From: Thermostichus vulcanus str. 'Rupite'
Lineage (GTDB): Bacteria; Cyanobacteriota; Cyanobacteriia; Thermostichales; Thermostichaceae
Assembly: GCF_022848905.1 (NCBI RefSeq)
Contig: NZ_JAFIRA010000040.1
Location: 1-37,581, forward strand
Reading direction: 5' to 3'
DNA: 37,581 nt
Part shown: piece after piece, positions 8,624 to 15,126 of the stretch
Layout: each line of letters opens with the position of its first letter
How positions within the stretch are numbered: position 1 is the stretch's first letter
Translations under genes and position numbers: made by a program
Notes under the pieces: generated by a model
Told to the model about the DNA's origin: nothing
Databases searched by the model: none
Seen by the model: the letters and a program-made list of their open reading frames with translations, nothing else

Positions 8624-9178
8624 CTATATCGCTGCTGCTCCTGTAGCAATGAGACGTTGAAAGAGAGCCTGTGTCCAACCCGTTTCCTGTAGAACTGCCT
8701 GAGAAGATACCTCCACGTAAGCCTGCTCCATAAAAGCCAAGTCGATCATGCAAACTTTGCTCAGTGCATTCTCCAAAGTTTCTGGTTGACTATCCTGTCG
8801 TAAGCGCTCACGGACGGCTTTGATCACGACCGACATAGCCGGAACAACATGCTGGGGATTAATGCCTAAGCGCACATGAACCAGTCCAATTTTCCAGCGC
8901 CGCTCAGCATAGATCTTTCCCCAGTTGTCGATGCCGGTAAACATTTCGACAAACCAATCCTCAAATGTTTTGTGTAAGCGCTGCAACCGCCCTTCGCTAC
9001 TATTGAGAATTTGGTTCATTTCCTCATCTCTACCCAGGTAGCTGTAAAAGACATCTGCCATTTGGGATGCAATTTGTTTCCCCCAATTCGAGGCACCTTG
9101 CAATGCCTCTTTATCAGCTTGCTCCAGTTGTACACGACGAGCTAATGTTTCCAAAAGCTTAAGCGGTTCAATGGTCAT
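8624..9178 (-). CDS. Protoglobin / globin-coupled-sensor domain protein
   Basis: The 184-residue product consists of one sensor-globin domain of the HemAT/protoglobin family, which binds haem b and senses O2, CO or NO. The key signature is RRWKIGLVHVRLGI (residues 93-106), the F-helix motif in which His101 would be the proximal haem ligand. The preceding helices (SNWGKQIASQMADVFYSYL, then RLQRLHKTFEDWFVEMFTG) and the following helix (AMSVVIKAVRERL) fit the fold. No output domain is attached, so the signal must pass by protein contact. The operon supplies candidates: Roadblock, GTPase and DUF4388. The start is ATG 9178 with AGGGA upstream. An in-frame 11-codon ORF with a stronger ribosome site ends at a TAG just before it. 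Confidence 0.85.
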   Translation of the reverse strand: MTIEPLKLLETLARRVQLEQADKEALQGASNWGKQIASQMADVFYSYLGRDEEMNQILNSSEGRLQRLHKTFEDWFVEMFTGIDNWGKIYAERRWKIGLVHVRLGINPQHVVPAMSVVIKAVRERLRQDSQPETLENALSKVCMIDLAFMEQAYVEVSSQAVLQETGWTQALFQRLIATGAAAI

Positions 9179-9187
9179 GGCACTTCC

Positions 9188-9223
9188 CTAAAAAGTATAG
9201 GTTGGATCGTGGAAGCGAGGCAT
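9188..9223 (-). other. Short in-frame upstream ORF with strong ribosome site
   Basis: On the minus strand, AAGGAG (9231-9236) stands 7 nt before an ATG (9221-9223) that opens MPRFHDPTYTF and ends at TAG (9188-9190). It is in the same frame as the globin gene, 45 nt upstream. It is either a leader peptide or the former N-terminus of the globin protein cut off by an amber codon. The Shine-Dalgarno match is better than that of the annotated globin start. Confidence 0.45.
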
Positions 9224-9261
9224 TGAGTTTCTCCTTGTTTTGGAATTACTGAACAAGTGTA

Positions 9262-9277
9262 CTTAAGTGCTTAAGTG
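9262..9277 (-). promoter_or_regulatory. Tandem CTTAAGTG repeat, possible operator
   Basis: Two perfect adjacent copies of CTTAAGTG (9262-9269 and 9270-9277) stand about 85 bp upstream of the globin start. The CTTAAG core is itself palindromic. The same TTAAGT core recurs in a second tandem pair at 9427-9450. Spacing near the expected promoter makes a regulator-binding site plausible, but nothing shows which protein would bind. Confidence 0.4.
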
Positions 9278-9426
9278 ATATATCAAACCAGTTAACCCTT
9301 TGATCACGTAAGTGGAGTAAAAATCACTGCCTCAATAAACTTCAACTCTTGCCAAGGCCATTATAAGAACCTCATCGAGCGGTTGTCTTGTATCTTGAGC
9401 TACAGCAGTCAATAAGATAGTCTAAA

Positions 9427-9450
9427 AATAGTTAAGTCAATAGTTAAGTC
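9427..9450. repeat. 12-bp tandem repeat with TTAAGT core
   Basis: Two exact copies of AATAGTTAAGTC lie head to tail (9427-9438 and 9439-9450). They share the TTAAGT core with the pair nearer the globin gene, about 165 bp away. A local duplication or a two-site regulatory element would both explain this. Confidence 0.6.
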
Positions 9451-9802
9451 AAAGTGGAAAAGCCTAAGATAGATTTAGATAACCTAATAGAATCACGATG
9501 CATGCAGATTTTTCACATAATTTCATAAATCAGATAAGTGAAAGTCAAGTGTTTTTATGTCTGTTGATAATTGTTCATGACGAAGTGGTAGGCTCCCACT
9601 GACTGAGGGACTACCAGTGAACAAAATCAAGAGGGATTTGACTTGGGATCTTCAGGAGCCACGACAGCAGTTGGTTGCCTTTCTAGGGTCTTCGGGATAA
9701 CTGCTAGGGGAGTGCTGGAGATCTGGGGCTGAGATGAGTTGAACTTCCTCTTCTACAGACCCCTTGCGTGAAATCTTGAGGGGTAGGAGGAGGGAGATAA
9801 GG

Positions 9803-10399
9803 TTACTTTACTGCCCCCGAGCCATTCTGCAGCAGCAGTAGTAGGGGAGGCAGAAACAGCCAAGCCGCCACCAGCAAGGCTACTACTGCTGCAATCAGGA
9901 CTGCTCCTGCCGCACAATCTTTGGCGATCGCCGCCAGGAGATGGTATTTGTTGCCCAACGTTAGATCCACCACTGCTTCCAGGGCAGTATTCACCAACTC
10001 CAAAGCCATGACCAATCCTGTCGCCAAACTGATCAGGGCCATCTCCACGGCACTTAGCCTCAAGCCAAAGCCCAGCGCAAAAGCTACTGCCGCCACCGCC
10101 ATATGAATGCGGAAGTTCCGTTGGGTGCACATAGCGTATAGCAAGCCTTTGCCCGCATAGTAAAAGCTTTTGCCCAGGTTCGTCGCCACCCGCCAGGAGG
10201 GAGGTCGTTGCCAGGGATCCACAGCCTTTGGGGAGGGATCCCTCTGAACATCTCCCAGGGTATCTGTTGCAGATGAATCAGTTGAAGGATCGGGAGCCAC
10301 AACAGCCGAATTGAGGTGAACTCCGCGCCGCCGAAAAGCCACCAGTCGAGAGCGCTCCACCTGCAGACGCTGTAGAGAACGGCTAGAGCTACTGGCCAT
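9803..10399 (-). CDS. dgkA: Diacylglycerol/undecaprenol kinase family protein
   Basis: This small membrane kinase family phosphorylates diacylglycerol or, in Gram-positive-type members, undecaprenol. The 198-residue product has an unusual hydrophilic N-terminal extension of about 75 residues before the three-helix DgkA core. The core shows the conserved motif ALELVNTALEAVVDL (helix 2) and AKDCAAGAVLI (helix 3), which carry the active-site acidic and Asn residues. The upstream segment FYYAGKGLLYAMCTQRNFRIH is also typical. The start overlaps the ybeY 3' end by 11 bp, so the two are probably translationally coupled. The ybeY-dgkA pairing is common in bacteria. Lipid specificity cannot be read from the sequence. 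Confidence 0.92.
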   Translation of the reverse strand: MASSSSRSLQRLQVERSRLVAFRRRGVHLNSAVVAPDPSTDSSATDTLGDVQRDPSPKAVDPWQRPPSWRVATNLGKSFYYAGKGLLYAMCTQRNFRIHMAVAAVAFALGFGLRLSAVEMALISLATGLVMALELVNTALEAVVDLTLGNKYHLLAAIAKDCAAGAVLIAAVVALLVAAWLFLPPLLLLLQNGSGAVK

Positions 10400-10874
10400 G
10401 GGTTACCTCCGAGCCTAATTGGATTGCCGACAGCAATTGCCGTTGTTGCTGCAACATCCGCTGTAGGGAGAGTTCATCCGGGTGATCCCACCCCAGTAGG
10501 TGAAGCAACCCGTGGGTGGCCAACCAAGCCAGCTCATCCGAGAGACGGTGCCCCTGAGCCTTGGCCTGCAGACGGGCCGTCTGTACCGAAATCACGATAT
10601 CCCCCAGCAGCCGTACTCCCGACACTTCACGGATCCCGACGGGAGCAAGCATTTCTTGGGCAGCAAAGGCCAACACATCGGTGGGCTCATCGATTTGGCG
10701 AAACTCCCGGTTGAGCTCGCGGATGTGATCATCGGAGGTGAGGCAAAGGCTCAGTTCACATGGGGTTTTCACCCCTAGCTCCCGCAACCAAATCTCAAAC
10801 CAATCATGCCAGGTGGCTTCTTCGATTGGACTTGGGATGTTGAACTGTAGGTACAGATCCAGGAATCCATCCAT
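10389..10874 (-). CDS. ybeY: Endoribonuclease YbeY (16S rRNA maturation)
   Basis: YbeY is a zinc metallo-endoribonuclease that acts in 16S rRNA 3'-end maturation and ribosome quality control. The diagnostic H-x3-H-x5-H zinc motif is present as HGLLHLLGWDH. The upstream TDVLAFA and LLGDIVISVQTA blocks match the family. I start it at ATG 10874, which has GAGG 5 nt upstream; an in-frame GTG at 10892 is less supported. The length of about 161 residues is normal. Its 3' end overlaps the dgkA start. Confidence 0.95.
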   Translation of the reverse strand: MDGFLDLYLQFNIPSPIEEATWHDWFEIWLRELGVKTPCELSLCLTSDDHIRELNREFRQIDEPTDVLAFAAQEMLAPVGIREVSGVRLLGDIVISVQTARLQAKAQGHRLSDELAWLATHGLLHLLGWDHPDELSLQRMLQQQRQLLSAIQLGSEVTHGQ

Positions 10875-10920
10875 GTAAGCCTCACTCCACACCGATACGC
10901 CCCCTATTCTAGTGGCTGGG

Positions 10921-11631
10921 TCAGATTAGGCCAGATTTCTGCGGGAATTGGCGCATTTGTATCAGCGGCGCGAGCGCTTGACGAATGCGATTCTCCAACT
11001 TTTGCTCGTCAGGTACTGTATTTAAATACGCTTCTGGTGGGAATAAATCTCCAGCAATGCCCACAGCCCATGCTCCGGCCTGTAGGTATTCCAACCCATT
11101 GGCCAGGGTTACCCCTCCTGTCGGGATTAAAGGCAGGGATCCCAGCGGTTGCCGCAAATGACGAATGTACCGGGATCCCCCCAAGCTCTCCACCGGAAAC
11201 ACCTTCACCGCCGTTGCCCCCGCCCGCCAAGCGGACCAAATTTCCGTCGGGGTGAGAGCCCCCGGGACGATGGGTAACCCTACTTCCTGTCCCCAACGGA
11301 TGATCTGCTCATCGGCAAAGGGAGAGACACAAAACTGTGCCCCCGCCCGCCAAGCCTGCTCAGCCATGGGTTGATGCAAAACCGTACCGACCCCAATCCA
11401 GCACTGGGGATACTGCTGCCGCAACCTGGTGATCAACTGCAAGTACTGGGGTACCTGGGTGGTGATTTCAATGTGTTGGATCCCGGCTCGGATGGCCACA
11501 GTCGCCTGTTGGGTGGCTTGGGTCAAGCTCTCTTGGGCACGAATCACCCCAATTAAGGGTTGCTGCCACAACTGCAGTAACCAGGGGTGGGCCAAACGGT
11601 TGTCCAGGCTGGGTTCAGAACAAGCAAACAT
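10921..11631 (-). CDS. eda: KDPG/KHG aldolase
   Basis: This class I aldolase cleaves 2-keto-3-deoxy-6-phosphogluconate to pyruvate and glyceraldehyde 3-phosphate, the last step of the Entner-Doudoroff route. The 236-residue product shows GVIRA at the first strand, the catalytic glutamate in HIEITTQVP, GVGTVL, the Schiff-base lysine in ATAVKVFP, and the phosphate-binding LIPTGGV segment. It carries about 25 extra residues at the N-terminus relative to short family members. Neighbouring genes do not belong to the pathway, so the substrate assignment rests on family motifs alone; KHG or a related keto-acid remains possible. Confidence 0.88.
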   Translation of the reverse strand: MFACSEPSLDNRLAHPWLLQLWQQPLIGVIRAQESLTQATQQATVAIRAGIQHIEITTQVPQYLQLITRLRQQYPQCWIGVGTVLHQPMAEQAWRAGAQFCVSPFADEQIIRWGQEVGLPIVPGALTPTEIWSAWRAGATAVKVFPVESLGGSRYIRHLRQPLGSLPLIPTGGVTLANGLEYLQAGAWAVGIAGDLFPPEAYLNTVPDEQKLENRIRQALAPLIQMRQFPQKSGLI

Positions 11632-11709
11632 CAGAATCCGATATCGGGAGAAGGCAGCTCAGGTGAGTTTTGGTAGGATAAGCCCTGAGGTTGTGAGGAG
11701 AGGTCGGGC

Positions 11710-12879
11710 TTGGAAGGCGTGGCACGCAGCCTAAAGGCGTGGATGTTGTTCGGGTTGCTCACCCTGCTGCTGTTGGCAGGGCTGTGGGTGGTGGCTCCAT
11801 CGCAAGCTCAGAATGTCAATCAACTGCAACAACGGCAGCAGCAGATTCAGCAACAAATTCAAGGCAACCAACGCCGCTTAGAGGAACTGCGCCAAGCGGA
11901 ACAGGAAGCCCGTCGCCGCATGGGATCCCTGCAGCAAAACATCCAACAAACAGAATCTAGCCTTCGGGATAACCAGTATCGCCTGGAACAGGCCCAGAAA
12001 GCACTGGAGCAGGCCCAAAAGGATCTAGAGGATTTGGAGGATCGCCTGCGACGGCAACAACAAGGTACAGCTGCCCGGTTGCGTTACATGCAGCGACAGG
12101 GGGCAGAGCATTGGTGGGCTTTGTTACTGAGTAGCCGCGATTTGAACGAGTTTTTTGACCGCCGTCACCAACTGCAACTGTTGATCGAAGCGGATCGACA
12201 ATTGATCCAAGAGCTTCAAGCCACTGCCACCGAGGTGGATCAACAACGCATTGCCCTAGAGGTACAGCGCAACGAGATTTCTTTGATTCTACAGGAGCTG
12301 GCGGCCCAGAAAAACCAACTGCAGCAGCAGGCTGCTACCCAAGAACAATTGGTCGGGCGCTTGGCCAATGAGCGAGCTGCTTTTGAGGCCGCACAACGAC
12401 GGCTGGAAGCCGATTCACAACAGCTCACGGGTTTGATCCAGCAGCTGATCGCCCAACAAGCGCAACAGCGGGGCGGCGGGGATCCCGTTCAAGGGACAGG
12501 CCGGTTGATCGCGCCGGCGAATGGCCCGATTACCAGTCCGTTTGGCTGGCGGGTTCACCCCATTTATCGTACCCGTCGCTTCCATGCGGGCATTGACTTT
12601 GGCGTGCCGACCGGAACACCTGTGCGGGCGGCAGATCGGGGTACGGTCATTTATGCCGGCTGGTACGGTGGCTACGGCAATACTGTGATCATCAATCACG
12701 GCGGCGGTATTACCACCCTCTACGCCCACAACAGCCGTGTTGCTGTCGGTGTCGGTCAATCGGTGCAGCGAGGGCAAACCATTGCGGCCGCAGGCTCGAC
12801 GGGGCTTTCCACCGGGCCCCACGTCCACTTTGAGGTGCGGGTTAACGGTCAACCGGTCGATCCCCGTCGTTACCTCTAG
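11710..12879 (+). CDS. EnvC-like murein hydrolase activator, M23 (LytM) domain
   Basis: This is a secreted peptidoglycan-associated factor. Residues 1-33 form a signal peptide with a hydrophobic core and an SQA cleavage site. Residues about 35-245 are a long Gln/Glu-rich coiled coil. The C-terminal LytM/M23 domain begins near PITSPFGWRVHP. It keeps the metal-binding signature (HAGIDFG and HVHFEV), so it may be an active endopeptidase rather than a degenerate EnvC-type activator. The start is TTG 11710, with GAGGAG at 11695-11700 at 9 nt; the first downstream ATG (11743) would shorten the signal peptide. It likely acts in cell division or septal wall splitting, by family analogy. Confidence 0.9.
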   Translation: MEGVARSLKAWMLFGLLTLLLLAGLWVVAPSQAQNVNQLQQRQQQIQQQIQGNQRRLEELRQAEQEARRRMGSLQQNIQQTESSLRDNQYRLEQAQKALEQAQKDLEDLEDRLRRQQQGTAARLRYMQRQGAEHWWALLLSSRDLNEFFDRRHQLQLLIEADRQLIQELQATATEVDQQRIALEVQRNEISLILQELAAQKNQLQQQAATQEQLVGRLANERAAFEAAQRRLEADSQQLTGLIQQLIAQQAQQRGGGDPVQGTGRLIAPANGPITSPFGWRVHPIYRTRRFHAGIDFGVPTGTPVRAADRGTVIYAGWYGGYGNTVIINHGGGITTLYAHNSRVAVGVGQSVQRGQTIAAAGSTGLSTGPHVHFEVRVNGQPVDPRRYL

Positions 12880-12916
12880 CTCTTTGACCCAGAAACCCAA
12901 CCAGAAGCCCCATAAG

Positions 12917-13567
12917 CTATCGATGAGCCACCACATCCGCAGGCACAGACAGCAGGGATCCCGCCTGTAACGTCCACTGTACATCGGCTATCTGGGCCAA
13001 TTCCTCCGGGTCGTGGGAAACCACCAGTACCGTCCACGTCGATTTCAGCCGTGCCAACAACTCAATCAACTGCCGCCGTACTGACCAATCCAACCCTGCC
13101 GTCGGTTCGTCCAGCAGCAACAAAAAGGGGCCACGAATCAGCTGCACCGCCAGCGCCAGCCGCCGCTGTTGCCCGCCACTCAAATGGTTGGGGGAACTGC
13201 GCAATGGGATCCCTTCCAACCCCACCTGCTTGAGGACATTTTCAATCTCTTTTTCCCGCAGCTCGGGGTGGCCAAAGCGCATTTCATCCAAGAGCGTGAG
13301 GCCACAAAAGTGCCGCTCCGGGAACTGAAACACCAACCCGGCCATGCCTCGCAACTGGGTGGGCAACAGAGTCACCCCTTCCCAGCTGATCTGTCCCTGT
13401 GTCGGTCGAGCCAATCCCGCCAAAACTTCCAGCAAGGTGCTTTTGCCTGCCCCACTTTTGCCGACGATTAAGCCCAACTGGTTCAAGCCCAATTGGAAAG
13501 AGAGATCCTTCAAAATCGGTTGAGAAGCGGCTGCTGGATGGTAGGAAAGGTTCTGGACTCGAAACAT
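12917..13567 (-). CDS. ABC transporter ATP-binding protein, ECF/CbiO-like
   Basis: The 216-residue ATPase has all the hallmarks of an ABC nucleotide-binding domain: Walker A GKSGAGKST (36-44), the Q-loop segment VFQFPERHFCG, signature LSGGQ (129-133), Walker B LLLLDEPTAGLD and the switch histidine in VVSHD. The FPE-x-HFCG-x-TLLDE segment is typical of energy-coupling-factor ATPases and of the plant plastid homologue ABCI11/NAP14. No transmembrane or substrate-binding partner is adjacent, so the substrate (a vitamin or metal would be usual) is unknown. It is convergent with the EnvC-like gene. Confidence 0.88.
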   Translation of the reverse strand: MFRVQNLSYHPAAASQPILKDLSFQLGLNQLGLIVGKSGAGKSTLLEVLAGLARPTQGQISWEGVTLLPTQLRGMAGLVFQFPERHFCGLTLLDEMRFGHPELREKEIENVLKQVGLEGIPLRSSPNHLSGGQQRRLALAVQLIRGPFLLLLDEPTAGLDWSVRRQLIELLARLKSTWTVLVVSHDPEELAQIADVQWTLQAGSLLSVPADVVAHR

Positions 13568-13639
13568 GAAGGGCTGAGACAGGGAAGGCTGTGGTTATTC
13601 TGGCATTGCAAGGGTTCTCCTCTCAAAAGCCCGGCGTCC

Positions 13640-13888
13640 CTACAGCCATTCTTCTAGGCGCCCCAGCTGATCCCGAAAGCCATGGGTGAGCTCGCGATAC
13701 CAATCCCGCAGCTCCAGTTGATCCACCGCACGGCGCAGCGCCTCCTGAGAACGCTGGATCGGTCGCAAGGTTGCAGGCGGGATCCCTTCTTGAGCCGCAA
13801 CTTGCTCAAACAGGGCCAGCTCCGTTTGCACGTAGAGAATTAGATTGGCCACATCCTGGGGGTGTGGGTAGGGGGTGGAATCGGGCAT
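13640..13888 (-). CDS. Small conserved-looking protein of unknown function
   Basis: I do not recognise this 82-residue protein. It is predicted to be almost all helical and soluble, with three amphipathic stretches (DVANLILYVQTELALFEQVA, QRSQEALRRAVDQLEL, LTHGFRDQLGRLEEWL) and no Cys, signal or membrane segment. It lies just upstream of the ABC ATPase on the same strand, with 72 bp between them, and is divergent from the tyrosine phosphatase. The start is ATG 13888; no strong ribosome site is visible. Confidence 0.6.
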   Translation of the reverse strand: MPDSTPYPHPQDVANLILYVQTELALFEQVAAQEGIPPATLRPIQRSQEALRRAVDQLELRDWYRELTHGFRDQLGRLEEWL

Positions 13889-14009
13889 GGGCAGTAAACC
13901 AGCAAAACTAGCTCCATTTTGGCCAGGGATCCACCCATGGGTTGTTCATCTGCCTTGGGGAAGAAGGCTGGTAAGGTAAGAAGGGATTTTTTGCTGCTTG
14001 GGAGGTTGC

Positions 14010-14510
14010 ATGAGCCAGAAGCTACTGTTCGTCTGTCTGGGCAACATCTGTCGCTCCCCTACAGCCGAAGGCATCACCGATCACCTCCTGCGCAGCAGCG
14101 GGATCCCGGAGGAAATTCTCTGTGACTCCGCCGGGACTGCCGCCTACCATGTCGGCAGCCCCCCGGATCGACGCATGCGCCAAGCAGCCCAACGCTATGG
14201 GCTTGAGCTGCGGGGGGAAGCCCGCCAAATTCGTCCGACGGACTTGCAGGAGTTCGATTTGATCCTGGCCATGGATCGGCAAAACTACCGCGATATTCTC
14301 AGCCTCGATCCGCAGGGAAAATATGCTGAGAAGGTGCGCTTGATGTGCAGTTATTGTCGTTCTCATCCTGACGCAGAGGTTCCGGATCCCTACTACGGGG
14401 GCGAGGCGGGATTTCACTACGTGATTGAGCTGCTCTGGGATGCCTGTAGTGGTCTGTTGGACTCTTTGGTGCCGGGGGTGAATCTACCTCCCTTGCCCCC
14501 CCGTGCCTGA
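14010..14510 (+). CDS. Low-molecular-weight protein tyrosine phosphatase
   Basis: This enzyme dephosphorylates phosphotyrosine through a cysteinyl-phosphate intermediate. From ATG 14010 the catalytic P-loop C-x5-R appears as CLGNICRSP with Cys9 and Arg15, and the general-acid loop as VPDPYYGG. The length (166 residues) is right for the class. GGAGG is 4 nt upstream of the ATG; the frame continues to a TTG at 13998 that is less likely. No tyrosine kinase or exopolysaccharide gene is adjacent, so the substrate is unknown. The 216 bp downstream hold an unpaired GGGGTG/CACCCC hairpin at 14585-14603 without a T tract, and no gene. Confidence 0.93.
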   Translation: MSQKLLFVCLGNICRSPTAEGITDHLLRSSGIPEEILCDSAGTAAYHVGSPPDRRMRQAAQRYGLELRGEARQIRPTDLQEFDLILAMDRQNYRDILSLDPQGKYAEKVRLMCSYCRSHPDAEVPDPYYGGEAGFHYVIELLWDACSGLLDSLVPGVNLPPLPPRA

Positions 14511-14726
14511 GCCGGTTTCTAGAAGCCATTCCGTAATTTTAATGAAGTCTCTCTGGGCAAAGGGATCCCTTTTAGTTTCGTTTGGGGGTGGGATCCACAC
14601 CCCTAGAGTTGGTTTGTTCTGGAAGATCTCTGAGAAAGGGTATCCCTAGGCTCGCTTCTCTTCGAGGAAGTGGAATTAATGGAAAATTCCTCACTGTTCC
14701 AATAAACTTGCGGGAGATCAAGACTC

Positions 14727-15074
14727 ATGGATGAATCGTTATCAGGGCTGATTTCGATCGCCTTTTATGTCTTTTTTAGTTACACCTTGATGGTGATTGG
14801 GCAAAAATTGAGTGTGCCGAACGCTTGGTTAGCCTGGATCCCGATCGCCAATATCTGGGTGATGTGCCGAGCTGCTGATAAGCCGGGTTGGTGGGTGATC
14901 CTCTTTTTCATCCCTTTGGTCAATTTGATCTTTGCCATTCCCCCCCGCCTGAACAAATCCCGCTGGTCAGGGCTACTGATCTTTCTACCGGTTTTGGGAG
15001 CTTTGGCTTATTCCGGCATCTTGGCCTTTACGAAAAGCAGCGTAAAGCCCCCGGTTTCTAACCGGGGGATATAA
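14727..15074 (+). CDS. DUF5684-like small membrane protein, C-terminus altered by IS insertion
   Basis: The product has four hydrophobic helices and the motifs SVPNAWLAWIPIANIWVMCR and WWVILFFIPLVNLIFAI, which match the DUF5684 family; its function is unknown. The last 13 codons (KSSVKPPVSNRGI) are not native. They are read from the left end of the TnpB element that begins at 15032. Joining the flanks across the element restores TTT ACC TAA, so the ancestral protein ended ...GILAFT and was about 102 residues. The next gene began 10 nt after that stop, so the pair was probably an operon that the element has now split. Confidence 0.75.
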   Translation: MDESLSGLISIAFYVFFSYTLMVIGQKLSVPNAWLAWIPIANIWVMCRAADKPGWWVILFFIPLVNLIFAIPPRLNKSRWSGLLIFLPVLGALAYSGILAFTKSSVKPPVSNRGI

Positions 15075-15126
15075 GCGCACAGGCTGAATTTATTCAGCAA
15101 CAGAAATAGTACATACAATAGTCCCC

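Larger units (their letters stand above)
9179..9802. other. AT-rich intergenic region upstream of the globin operon
   Basis: These 624 bp contain no gene I can support apart from the short leader ORF. The sequence is visibly more AT-rich than the window and carries repeated TTAAGT motifs at 9263, 9271, 9432 and 9445, described separately. It presumably holds the promoter of the minus-strand operon, but I could not fix a confident -35/-10 pair. No tRNA, CRISPR or terminator was recognised. Confidence 0.6.

Noticed and set aside
9179-9802. CRISPR array, tRNA or attachment site in the large spacer
   Set aside because: Only two short tandem pairs occur, with no regular spacers, no cloverleaf and no duplicated flank of att type that I could find.
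9926-9933. HIP1 octamer GCGATCGC as the genome's iterated palindrome
   Set aside because: It is rare in the window compared with GGGATCCC, so it is not the dominant motif here.
12415-12984. 189-codon minus-strand frame opposite the EnvC-like gene
   Set aside because: Composition follows from the strongly biased plus-strand gene; no motif and no ribosome site.
14585-14603. GGGGTG/CACCCC hairpin as a terminator of the phosphatase gene
   Set aside because: No T tract follows, and the loop again contains GGATCC, so it probably reflects the dispersed motif.
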